From an uncultured Agathobaculum sp. (GTDB taxonomy: Bacteria; Bacillota; Clostridia; Oscillospirales; Butyricicoccaceae), in assembly GCA_944380945.1 (NCBI GenBank), contig CALWJG010000027.1:1-13546 (forward strand): a DNA stretch of 13,546 bases. Reading direction: 5' to 3'. The position numbers and the translations under genes were made by a program. Position 1 is the first letter of the stretch, and every line of letters begins with the position of its first letter. Of the stretch, positions 5,466 to 12,171 are shown in pieces. The notes beneath the pieces were generated by a model, which saw only the letters and a list, made by a program, of their open reading frames with translations, was not told where the DNA came from and made no database searches.

Positions 5466-7553
5466 ATGAACACTGCAAAGAATGTTCCTGCGCTGTTCGG
5501 CAGCATGGTCTTTAACGAGACCGTGATGAAGGAGCGTCTCCCCAAGGACGTCTACCGCAAGCTGAAAAAGACCATGCGCGAGGGTACAGCCATCGATGCG
5601 GACGTTGCGGCCGTTGTGGCGACCGCGATGAAGGACTGGGCGGTATCCAAGGGCGCGACCCACTACACCCACTGGTTCCAGCCGCTGACCGGCGTGACCG
5701 CGGAGAAGCACGACTCGTTCATCTCCCCGACGGACGACGGCGGCGTGATGATGGAGTTCTCCGGCAAGGAGCTCGTCAAGGGCGAGCCGGATGCTTCCTC
5801 GTTCCCGTCCGGCGGCCTGCGCGCGACGTTTGAGGCCCGCGGCTACACCGCATGGGACCCGACGAGCTATGCGTTTGTCAAGGACGGCTCGCTGTACATC
5901 CCGACCGCGTTCTGTTCCTACACCGGGCAGATCCTGGACAAAAAGACCCCGCTGCTGCGCTCGATGGAGGCGGTCAGCGATCAGGCGTGCCGCGTGCTGA
6001 AGCTGTTCGGCAAAAACGTGCGCCATGTGACCTCGACCGTCGGCCCGGAGCAGGAGTACTTCCTGATCGACAAGGACGATTACGCAAAGCGCAAGGACCT
6101 GATCTTCACCGGCCGCACGCTGTTCGGCGCCAAGCCGCCCAAGGGGCAGGAGATGGAGGACCACTACTTCGGCTCGATCCGCCCGCGCGTGGCCGCGTTC
6201 ATGGCCGAACTGGACGAGGAGCTGTGGAAGTTCGGCATCTTCTCCAAGACCAAGCACAATGAGGTCGCCCCGTGTCAGCACGAGATGGCGCCGGTGTTCA
6301 CCAGCGTCAACATCGCGGGCGACCACAACCAGCTGACCATGGAGGTCATGAAGCGTGTGGCGCAGAAGCACCACTTCGTCTGCCTGCTGCATGAAAAGCC
6401 GTTTGAGGGCATCAACGGTTCGGGCAAGCACAACAACTGGTCGCTGTCCACGGACGAGGGCGAGAACCTGCTCGAGCCGGGCAAGAACCCGAGCGAAAAC
6501 CTGCAGTTCCTGCTGTTCCTGACCGCGATGATCAAGGCGGTGGACGAGTATCAGGATCTGCTGCGCATCTCGGTCGCCTCGGCGGGCAACGACCACCGTC
6601 TCGGCGCGAACGAGGCGCCTCCGGCGATCGTGTCCATGTTCATCGGCGACGAGCTGCAGGGCATTCTGGACGCCATCGAATCCGGCAAAAACTACACCGA
6701 AAAGAGCAAGACCCAGATGGACCTCGGCGTATCCGTGCTGCCGGACATCCCGAAGGACACCACCGACCGCAACCGCACCTCGCCGTTTGCGTTCACCGGC
6801 AACAAATTCGAGTTCCGCATGCTGGGCTCGGCGATCAACATCGCCTGCCCGAACATCATGATCAACACCATGGTGGCCGAGGAGCTGCGCCAGTTTGCCG
6901 ACGAGCTCGAGGGCAAGGCGGACTTCCACGCCGCGCTCATGGCGCTGATCAAGCGCGAGATCAAGGCGCACAAGCGCATCATCTTCAACGGCAACGGCTA
7001 TGACGACGCATGGGTCGTCGAGGCGGAGCAGCGCGGCCTGCACAACCTGAAATCCACGGCCGAGGCGCTGCCGCACTACACGGACGAAGCGAACGTCGAG
7101 CTGTTCACCCGCCACAACGTCTACACCCGCGAGGAGATGGAATCCCGCGAGGAGGCGCTGCTTGAGGAATACTATAAGACCCTGCGCATCGAAGCGCTGA
7201 CCATGAGCGACATGGTGCGCGAGGAGATCATCCCGGCCTGCGTCAATTACGAGGGCGACCTGTCGCGCGCGGTGCGCAACAAGAAGGAAGCCGGCGTCGC
7301 GGGCGGCATGGAAGCCGGCCTGCTCGGCCGCATCTCCGAGCTGACCGAGGAGCTGTACCAGAAGAACGACGATCTGGAGCGCGCGGTCGCCGCGGCCCCG
7401 CGGGCGGAGGCGGGCATGCTCGCCAATTACTACCACGACGTCGTGCTGCCGGCCATGGAGGCTGTGCGCATCCCGGCCGACAAGCTCGAAACGCTCGTGG
7501 GCAAGAAGTACTGGCCGTTCCCGACTTACTCGGATATCCTGTTTTACGTATAA
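5466..7553 (+). CDS. glnN: Glutamine synthetase type III
   Basis: This 695-residue enzyme makes glutamine from glutamate, ammonium and ATP in the cytoplasm. Length and motifs identify the type III family (about 700 residues) rather than the shorter type I. Visible are FGSMVFNETVMKERLPKDVY near the N-terminus, the metal-ligand region GPEQEYF (193-199), NGSGKHNNWS (317-326), NPSENLQFLLFL (341-352), NDHRLGANEAPPAI (375-388), and the TDRNRTSPFAFTGNKFEFR block (433-451). The start at 5466 is set by AAGGAG at 5450-5455. The gene has a consensus promoter and an attenuator upstream, and a conditional-looking terminator immediately downstream, before amt. Type III enzymes are not regulated by the GlnE adenylylation used for type I-beta. 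Control in this window appears to act on transcript elongation. Confidence 0.97.
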   Translation: MNTAKNVPALFGSMVFNETVMKERLPKDVYRKLKKTMREGTAIDADVAAVVATAMKDWAVSKGATHYTHWFQPLTGVTAEKHDSFISPTDDGGVMMEFSGKELVKGEPDASSFPSGGLRATFEARGYTAWDPTSYAFVKDGSLYIPTAFCSYTGQILDKKTPLLRSMEAVSDQACRVLKLFGKNVRHVTSTVGPEQEYFLIDKDDYAKRKDLIFTGRTLFGAKPPKGQEMEDHYFGSIRPRVAAFMAELDEELWKFGIFSKTKHNEVAPCQHEMAPVFTSVNIAGDHNQLTMEVMKRVAQKHHFVCLLHEKPFEGINGSGKHNNWSLSTDEGENLLEPGKNPSENLQFLLFLTAMIKAVDEYQDLLRISVASAGNDHRLGANEAPPAIVSMFIGDELQGILDAIESGKNYTEKSKTQMDLGVSVLPDIPKDTTDRNRTSPFAFTGNKFEFRMLGSAINIACPNIMINTMVAEELRQFADELEGKADFHAALMALIKREIKAHKRIIFNGNGYDDAWVVEAEQRGLHNLKSTAEALPHYTDEANVELFTRHNVYTREEMESREEALLEEYYKTLRIEALTMSDMVREEIIPACVNYEGDLSRAVRNKKEAGVAGGMEAGLLGRISELTEELYQKNDDLERAVAAAPRAEAGMLANYYHDVVLPAMEAVRIPADKLETLVGKKYWPFPTYSDILFYV

Positions 7554-7594
7554 GCGGCAGGGCGCTGCGCGGCGCGCGGCGGCCGGCTGACGGA

Positions 7595-7612
7595 ATGCAC
7601 AACGGTGTGCGT
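7595..7612 (+). promoter_or_regulatory. Hexaloop antiterminator hairpin downstream of glutamine synthetase (first of tandem pair)
   Basis: ATGCAC-AACGGT-GTGCGT forms a six-base-pair stem (one U-G pair) with a six-base loop that has A at position 1 and G at position 4. The whole loop and descending arm are reused as the ascending arm of the terminator at 7601-7652, the same mutually exclusive layout as in the two divergent leaders. It lies 41 bases after the glutamine synthetase stop, so it would control read-through into amt-glnK. Confidence 0.57.
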
Positions 7613-7652
7613 TTCCCACCCGAAAGGGGGAGGGGACGCACACCGTTTTTTT
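7601..7652 (+). terminator. Intrinsic terminator between glutamine synthetase and amt, probably conditional
   Basis: AACGGTGTGCGT (7601-7612) pairs perfectly with ACGCACACCGTT (7636-7647). A small CCC-GAAA-GGG hairpin can form in the interior, and a run of seven T (7646-7652) follows. Taken alone it is a textbook Rho-independent terminator for glutamine synthetase. Because a hexaloop hairpin overlaps its ascending arm, it may be suppressed to let transcription reach the ammonium transporter. Confidence 0.85.
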
Positions 7653-7706
7653 ACATAGATGCGTCAGGGACGCGGCGAAACGCCCGCCCCGGCAAAAAAT
7701 ACGATT

Positions 7707-7722
7707 TGCACAATGGCGTGCG
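7707..7722 (+). promoter_or_regulatory. Hexaloop antiterminator hairpin in the amt leader (second of tandem pair)
   Basis: TGCAC-AATGGC-GTGCG forms a stem of four Watson-Crick pairs plus one U-G pair with a six-base loop, again A at position 1 and G at position 4. It resembles the hairpin at 7595-7612 (shared pattern TGCACAANGGNGTGCG) and overlaps the ascending arm of the terminator at 7714-7766. Its stem is the weakest of the four hairpins in this window. Confidence 0.55.
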
Positions 7723-7766
7723 CGCCCTGTTCGGACATTGGACAGGGGGCGTGCGCCAAATTTTTT
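7714..7766 (+). terminator. Attenuator terminator immediately before the amt ribosome-binding site
   Basis: Bases 7714-7730 pair with 7742-7758 (TGGCG... against ...CGCCA) in a long GC-rich stem with two G-U pairs and one G-G mismatch. An 11-base loop closes it and a run of six T (7761-7766) follows. The T-run abuts the AGGAGG ribosome-binding site of amt at 7767-7772. A terminator this close to a start codon is hard to explain except as a switch controlling amt-glnK. Confidence 0.78.
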
Positions 7767-7780
7767 AGGAGGCGTATCGA

Positions 7781-9022
7781 ATGGATACCGGCAACAATGG
7801 ATTTATACTGCTCTGCGCAGCGCTGGTGTTTTTTATGACGCCGGGTCTTGCCTTTTTTTACGGCGGACTGGTGCGGAGGAAAAATGTTATCAACACAATG
7901 ATGGCGTGCGTGGGCATCATGGGGCTTTCGGTGGTGCTGTGGGTGATCTGCGGTTACTCGTTGGCATTTGGTTCGGATCATGGCGGTGTAATCGGCGGAT
8001 TGGAATATTTGTTTTTTAACGGATTGGATATTCAGACCGCCAGCGACTACGCGCCAACGCTTTCCGCGCTGACCTATGCGGCCTTTCAAATGATGTTTGC
8101 GATGATCACACCGTCGCTGCTCACCGGTGCTGTGGCAGGGCGCATGCGATATAAAGCACTTTTTCTTTTTGCGGCGTTCTGGTCGTTTGTTGTCTATTAT
8201 CCGCTGGCTCACATGGTTTGGGGCTCGGGCGGTCTGCTGGCCCGTATCGGATCGGTGGATTTTGCAGGCGGTAATGTCGTGCATATCAGTTCGGGTGTCA
8301 GCGGTCTGGTTCTGGCTGCGCTGTTGGGGCCGCGCAGCGGGATTGGCCACACATCCTACCGGGTGCATAATGTACCCTTCGTCTTTTTGGGGGCAGCTAT
8401 GCTGTGGTTTGGCTGGTTCGGATTCAATGCGGGTTCAGCGCTGGCGGCGGACGGTCTGGCAGCCCACGCTTTTATGACTACCGTGGTCGCTTCGGCTGCG
8501 GCGATGATTGTATGGATGGTGCTGGATATTGTCAGAGACGGCAAACCGACGCTTGTCGGTGCTTCGACTGGCTTGGTCGTCGGTTTGGTGGCGATCACTC
8601 CGGGCGCAGGATTTGTGCCGGTCTGGGCAGCTTTCCTGATTGGTGCAGCCGTCAGCCCGCTGTGCGTTTTTATGATGCATATCCTCAAAAAACGGCTTGG
8701 CTTGGATGATGCGTTGGATGCTTTCGGTTGCCATGGCATTGGCGGCATCTGGGGCGGCATTGCGACCGGCCTGTTCGCCCGTACGGATATCAATCCGGTC
8801 GCGCGGTGGGACGGTCTGGCCTTCGGCGACACCCGGCTGTTTGCGGCGCAGCTGCTCAGCATCGTGGTGACGATCGCTTTGGCGGTCGCAGGCACGTTGG
8901 TCTGCGCTGGGATTACCCGGCTGATAACACCGCTGCGGGTGGCGCATCGGGACGAACTGCTCGGTATGGATATCACCCAGCACGGGGAGCATGCATACCC
9001 GTCGTTTAATGGATTGGATTGA
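7781..9022 (+). CDS. amt: Ammonium transporter, Amt family
   Basis: This 413-residue polytopic membrane protein imports ammonium. Family motifs include FFYGGLVRRKN near the N-terminus, DFAGGNVVHISSG (160-172) and FLGAAMLWFGWFGFNAGSA (202-220). The twin pore histidines are visible at H168 and H318 (GCHGIGGIWGG), and D160 and F215 correspond to substrate-path residues of AmtB. There is no separate cleavable signal peptide; the chain begins directly with the first membrane helix. The C-terminal tail after residue 385 (RVAHRDELLGMDITQHGEHAYPS) is the conserved cytoplasmic part that contacts PII. AGGAGG at 7767-7772 precedes the ATG. glnK follows after 16 bases, the usual amt-glnK pair. The gene is visibly less GC-rich than its neighbours. 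Confidence 0.97.
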   Translation: MDTGNNGFILLCAALVFFMTPGLAFFYGGLVRRKNVINTMMACVGIMGLSVVLWVICGYSLAFGSDHGGVIGGLEYLFFNGLDIQTASDYAPTLSALTYAAFQMMFAMITPSLLTGAVAGRMRYKALFLFAAFWSFVVYYPLAHMVWGSGGLLARIGSVDFAGGNVVHISSGVSGLVLAALLGPRSGIGHTSYRVHNVPFVFLGAAMLWFGWFGFNAGSALAADGLAAHAFMTTVVASAAAMIVWMVLDIVRDGKPTLVGASTGLVVGLVAITPGAGFVPVWAAFLIGAAVSPLCVFMMHILKKRLGLDDALDAFGCHGIGGIWGGIATGLFARTDINPVARWDGLAFGDTRLFAAQLLSIVVTIALAVAGTLVCAGITRLITPLRVAHRDELLGMDITQHGEHAYPSFNGLD

Positions 9023-9038
9023 GGAGGCAACCGGTTGT

Positions 9039-9395
9039 ATGATGTACAAGGTAGAAGCCATAGTTCGCGAAGAACAGCTGGAAGATATCAAAAGCGCTCT
9101 GCACGATATCGGAGTAAATGGCGTCACGCTGTATCAAGTGATGGGGTTTGGCGCGCAGCGCGGTTATTCCACATGGGTCCGCGGACAGCAGGTCGACGTA
9201 ATGATGGTGCCAAAGATCAAATTGGAGATTGTGGTATCCTCGTTGGAGTGGAAGGAAAAAACCATCCGCAAGATACAAGAGGTTGCCCGCACCGGAGAAG
9301 TAGGCGACGGCAAAATATTTGCCTATGAGATCACAGATGCAGTCCGGATACGCACGGGGGAGACGAACTACGACGCCCTGCAGGACGACGAATAA
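9039..9395 (+). CDS. glnK: PII nitrogen regulatory protein, GlnK type
   Basis: This 118-residue PII protein senses 2-oxoglutarate and adenine nucleotides and should block Amt when nitrogen is plentiful. The fold signature is intact: GFGAQRGYSTWVRG before and within the T-loop, VPKIKLEIVV after it, and the B-loop TGEVGDGKIF followed by IRIRTGE. Numbered from the second methionine, the ligand residues Q39 and K58 are kept, but position 51, the uridylylation tyrosine of proteobacterial PII, is valine. Control by UMP attachment at that site is therefore not possible. The start is the first of two adjacent ATGs (9039), with AGGAGG at 9022-9027, 11 bases upstream; 9042 is the alternative. It shares a transcript with amt. 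Confidence 0.95.
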   Translation: MMYKVEAIVREEQLEDIKSALHDIGVNGVTLYQVMGFGAQRGYSTWVRGQQVDVMMVPKIKLEIVVSSLEWKEKTIRKIQEVARTGEVGDGKIFAYEITDAVRIRTGETNYDALQDDE

Positions 9396-9412
9396 TTATC
9401 CCGATCAGACAG

Positions 9413-9446
9413 AAAACGAGCGTATGCCGCGGCATCCGCTCGTTTT
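9413..9446. terminator. Bidirectional intrinsic terminator between glnK and the hydrolase gene
   Basis: An almost perfect palindrome runs from 9413 to 9446. AAAACGAGCG pairs with CGCTCGTTTT, and after one T-C mismatch ATGCC pairs with GGCAT. It carries a T-run on either strand and lies between two convergent genes, so it should end both transcripts. Confidence 0.88.
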
Positions 9447-9447
9447 G

Positions 9448-10071
9448 TCAGCTTCGGCCCGTCCAGAACCGAGCGAGCGCCAGCGCGAGCAGCGCAGGGG
9501 CGTTCCGGTTGACCTCGTGTCCGGCGCCCGGGATGCGCTGCAGACAGGCGCGGGGCAGGACAGCGGCGATCTTCTGCGCGGCGGCGCGATTCGCGCGATC
9601 CTTCCCGCCGCATAAGACGAGCGCAGGGCAGGAGACCGCCGGCAGCAAGCCGGACGGGGTGAGCGCCGCCATGGAGTTGGACAGCCGCAGCACCTCCGCC
9701 TTGGAGAAACCCATCTGCCGGAAGGCGCGTGCGGGCAGCAGACGGAATACAGCGGACTGCATGGCCAGCAGGCGGCACGGTATCCGATACGGCGTGCCGA
9801 TCAACACGAGTGATGCGGTGCGGGCAGGGCGCTCCGCCGCATACTGCAGCGCGAGCACGCCGCCGAGCGACAGCCCGCACAGGTGGAGCGGCTGGGGCAG
9901 CGCATCGCAATACGCGGCAAACGCACGGTACAGGGTCTCGTATGCAGCCGGCGCGCCATTCAGCAGAGGAACCAAGTCGGGGCAGTGCACGTCCCCGAAA
10001 GGCAGCAGGCGGCGCGTTTCCTCCCAGGCTTCAGATGTCTGGCCGAGCCCGTGGATCAGCAGAAAGGGCAT
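9448..10071 (-). CDS. Alpha/beta hydrolase, substrate unknown
   Basis: This 207-residue protein has the alpha/beta hydrolase fold. HGLG (7-10) should form the oxyanion hole, GLSLG (66-70) is the nucleophile elbow with Ser68, and D158 (GGKD) and H185 (GAGHE) complete the catalytic triad. No signal peptide is evident, so it should be cytoplasmic. It is shorter than most of the family (about 250-300 residues), and the lid region between the nucleophile and the Asp is small. The start at 10071 is supported by GGAGGTGA immediately upstream. It is convergent to glnK and divergent from apbE, hence a single-gene unit with no contextual clue to its substrate. Esterase, lipase or BioH-like activities are all possible. 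Confidence 0.85.
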   Translation of the reverse strand: MPFLLIHGLGQTSEAWEETRRLLPFGDVHCPDLVPLLNGAPAAYETLYRAFAAYCDALPQPLHLCGLSLGGVLALQYAAERPARTASLVLIGTPYRIPCRLLAMQSAVFRLLPARAFRQMGFSKAEVLRLSNSMAALTPSGLLPAVSCPALVLCGGKDRANRAAAQKIAAVLPRACLQRIPGAGHEVNRNAPALLALALARFWTGRS

Positions 10072-10092
10072 ATCGTCACCTCCGATACCGCT

Positions 10093-10122
10093 ATCTTACC
10101 ATATCCGGGGAGCGGATCGCAA
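10093..10122 (-). promoter_or_regulatory. Possible promoter of the alpha/beta hydrolase gene
   Basis: On the minus strand TTGCGA (10122-10117) and TAAGAT (10098-10093) are spaced by 18 bases. The start would fall near 10086, only a few bases before the ribosome-binding site, which makes the leader unusually short. The assignment is tentative. Confidence 0.35.
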
Positions 10123-10149
10123 GCGGATGCCGCGGCCTGCAACCCGCCC

Positions 10150-10178
10150 TTGCGCATCCTGTCGACCTGTATTATAAT
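10150..10178 (+). promoter_or_regulatory. Promoter of the apbE operon
   Basis: TTGCGC (10150-10155) and a perfect TATAAT (10173-10178) are separated by 17 bases. The predicted start lies about 25 bases before the apbE start codon, and no attenuator-like hairpin was seen in between. Confidence 0.68.
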
Positions 10179-10210
10179 GATACCGTATTTTTGTGAACAG
10201 GGAGCACGGT

Positions 10211-11230
10211 ATGAAACGATTTCTGGCGGCAATGGTGCTGCTTTTGGGCATAACCGGCTGTACAGCGCAGCCGGAGGGCTATACGGCGGATTTCTTCGCC
10301 ATGGACACCTTCATGTCGGTCACCGCCTACGGCGCGGACGAACAGGCGTCGGAGGAGATCGCGGTGCAGTGCGAGAGACGGGTCAACGAGCTCGAACCCG
10401 CGCTCTCCCGCACGCGGGAGGACAGCGACATCTACCGCCTCAACCATGCGGACGGGGCGGTGTGCACGGTCAGCGCGGACACCTACGCCGCCATTGAGGC
10501 GGCGGTGCAGTATGCTGAGCTGACCGGCGGCGCGTTCGACCCCTCGCTCGCGCCGCTGACCGACCTGTGGGGTATCAATACGGACGACGCCCATGTGCCC
10601 CGGCAGGCGGAGATCGACCAGGTGCTCACCCGGGTCGGCTATCAGAATATCCAGCTGCTGGGGGACAATCAGGTGCGCCTGCTGGGCGGCGCGCAGCTCG
10701 ACCTTGGCGGTATCGGCAAGGGATTTGCGACCGACGCTGTCGCCGCACTGCTGGACGGTTCGGCGGGCGTGCTCGCGCGGCTGGGCGGCAACATCGGCGC
10801 ATATGGGGAAAACCCCGGCCGTGAGAGCGGCGGCTGGGTGATCGGCATTGCGGACCCGGACGATAATGCGGACTTCCTCGCGACCGTTGAGGTGCGCGGG
10901 CTGTCGGTCGTCACCTCAGGCGATTATGAGCGTTATTTCGAGCAGGACGGCAGGCGGTACCATCATATCTTCGATCCAGCGACCGGTTATCCGGCGGACA
11001 GCGGCCTGCGCAGCGTGACCGTGATCGACCAGAGCTCGACCCGCGCGGATGCGCTGACGACCGCGCTGTTCGTCATGGGACTGGACGAGGGCATGGCCTT
11101 CTGCGAGGAAAACGCGATCGCGGCCGTGTTCATCACGGCGGACAAGCAGGTGTATACCACCCCGCAGGTGGAAAACGTGTGTTCGTTCGCCTTTCTTGGC
11201 GAAGAAAAGGGATATGCCTATGCGCAGTAG
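10211..11230 (+). CDS. apbE: FAD:protein FMN transferase lipoprotein, ApbE family
   Basis: This 339-residue enzyme attaches FMN from FAD to threonine or serine residues of target flavoproteins, such as subunits of Rnf, Nqr or extracellular electron-transfer systems. A lipoprotein signal is visible: a short basic start, a hydrophobic stretch and the lipobox ITGC with Cys17, so it should be anchored on the outer face of the membrane. Family motifs include MDTFMSVTAYG (31-41), GGAFDPSLAPL (106-116), LDLGGIGKGFATD (163-175), LGGNIGAYG (191-199) and a YHHIFDPATGYP block. D280 and T284 lie in the conserved metal-binding region. AGGGAG at 10199-10204 fits the ATG at 10211. It overlaps the next gene by 11 bases. 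No flavinylation target is encoded nearby. Confidence 0.95.
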   Translation: MKRFLAAMVLLLGITGCTAQPEGYTADFFAMDTFMSVTAYGADEQASEEIAVQCERRVNELEPALSRTREDSDIYRLNHADGAVCTVSADTYAAIEAAVQYAELTGGAFDPSLAPLTDLWGINTDDAHVPRQAEIDQVLTRVGYQNIQLLGDNQVRLLGGAQLDLGGIGKGFATDAVAALLDGSAGVLARLGGNIGAYGENPGRESGGWVIGIADPDDNADFLATVEVRGLSVVTSGDYERYFEQDGRRYHHIFDPATGYPADSGLRSVTVIDQSSTRADALTTALFVMGLDEGMAFCEENAIAAVFITADKQVYTTPQVENVCSFAFLGEEKGYAYAQ

Positions 11231-11591
11231 GATCAAATGGGGCGATCTTGTGATCATCGCCGCCGTGCTGCTGCTCGCCGCGGGCGTTGCCGCCGCGCTG
11301 GCGCTCGGACAGGGCGGAGGACAGCTGTACGCCGAGGTCTGGCGGGAGGATACGCTGGTCGAGCGCGTGCAGCTGACCGGCGAGACCGACCGCACGATCG
11401 ATCTGGACGGGCATAACGTGATCGTGCTCGCCGGACGGACGGCGCGCATGCAGTCCGCGGACTGCCGGGATCAGGTCTGCGTGCGCACGGGCACGCTGAC
11501 CCGGGCGGGACAGGCGGCGGTCTGCCTGCCCAACCGCGTGGTGCTCAAGCTCGTGGGCGACACGGGCGAGATCGACGCGATCGTATCCTGA
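11220..11591 (+). CDS. NusG domain II-containing membrane-anchored protein
   Basis: This 123-residue protein has one N-terminal membrane helix (about residues 8-30) followed by a small extracytoplasmic domain of the NusG domain II family. The characteristic block CRDQVCVRTG ... GQAAVCLPNRVVLKL is clear. Despite the name it is not a transcription factor; its function is unsettled, but such genes often sit beside apbE and a Gx transporter gene. The start chosen is ATG 11220, with AAGGGA about eight bases upstream inside apbE; an in-frame ATG at 11214 is too close to that site. It overlaps the apbE end and lies 16 bases before the transporter gene, so it is probably co-transcribed. Confidence 0.85.
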   Translation: MRSRIKWGDLVIIAAVLLLAAGVAAALALGQGGGQLYAEVWREDTLVERVQLTGETDRTIDLDGHNVIVLAGRTARMQSADCRDQVCVRTGTLTRAGQAAVCLPNRVVLKLVGDTGEIDAIVS

Positions 11592-11607
11592 GAAAGGGGT
11601 CGAGCGT

Positions 11608-12120
11608 TTGAAAGCAAAAAAAATCACGCTCTGCGGCCTGCTGACCGCGCTGGCGATCGTGCTGTCGCTGGTCGAGCGGCTGTTCCCGCTGGACGCGGTG
11701 GTGCCCGTGCCCGGCGCCAAGCTCGGCCTTGCCAATGTGGTGACGCTGTTCGCGCTCACGCGGCTGACGCCGCGGGATGCGTTCGTGGTCGTGCTGTGCC
11801 GCGTGTCGATCTCCTCGCTGCTGATGGGCAGCGTGACATCGTTCCTGTTTTCGCTTTTGGGCGGCCTGCTGGCGCTCGCAGTCATGTGTGCGCTGCTGCA
11901 TGTGGAGGGGCGGTTCTGTTCGCTGCTGGGCGTCAGCGTCGCGGGCGCGGCGGCGCACAACATCGGGCAGGTGATCGCGGCGGTCGTGTGGATGCAGACC
12001 GGCGCGGTCGTGGCCTATCTGCCGCTGCTGCTGGCGCTGAGCGTGCCGCTCGGGCTGGTGACCGGCCTGACCTGTGCGATCGTGCTGCAGCATATGAAAA
12101 AAATTGAGTTTGGCGCATAA
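11608..12120 (+). CDS. Gx transporter family membrane protein (heptaprenyl diphosphate synthase component I-like)
   Basis: This 170-residue hydrophobic protein has about five membrane segments and carries the family signature PVPGAKLGLANVVTLFAL near residue 34. Members are annotated either as Gx transporter family or as component I of heptaprenyl diphosphate synthase, and resemble ECF-type substrate-binding S components. The transported substrate is not known. The start is a TTG at 11608, supported by GAAAGGGG eight bases upstream and by the absence of any in-frame ATG or GTG before the conserved region. It belongs to the apbE operon. No ECF ATPase or T component is encoded in this window. 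Confidence 0.85.
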   Translation: MKAKKITLCGLLTALAIVLSLVERLFPLDAVVPVPGAKLGLANVVTLFALTRLTPRDAFVVVLCRVSISSLLMGSVTSFLFSLLGGLLALAVMCALLHVEGRFCSLLGVSVAGAAAHNIGQVIAAVVWMQTGAVVAYLPLLLALSVPLGLVTGLTCAIVLQHMKKIEFGA

Positions 12121-12171
12121 TCCGGCGCATGTCCTCCGATACTACTGCAAAATGCACAAGGAGGCAATGCA

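Noticed and set aside
5415..7643. Very long open frame (742 codons) on the minus strand opposite glutamine synthetase
   Set aside because: It is antisense to a clear type III glutamine synthetase and its translation is low-complexity Arg/Val/Leu/His-rich with no domain, as expected from codon bias in GC-rich DNA.
7661..7684. Small hairpins GCGTC-AGG-GACGC and GGCG-AAA-CGCC as the missing P1 of the amt ANTAR site
   Set aside because: Both have three-base loops, not six-base loops with A1 and G4, so they do not fit the recognition rule.
7664..8368. Minus-strand open frame of 234 codons across the amt leader and gene
   Set aside because: It is antisense to amt and reads through the attenuator hairpins; no family resemblance.
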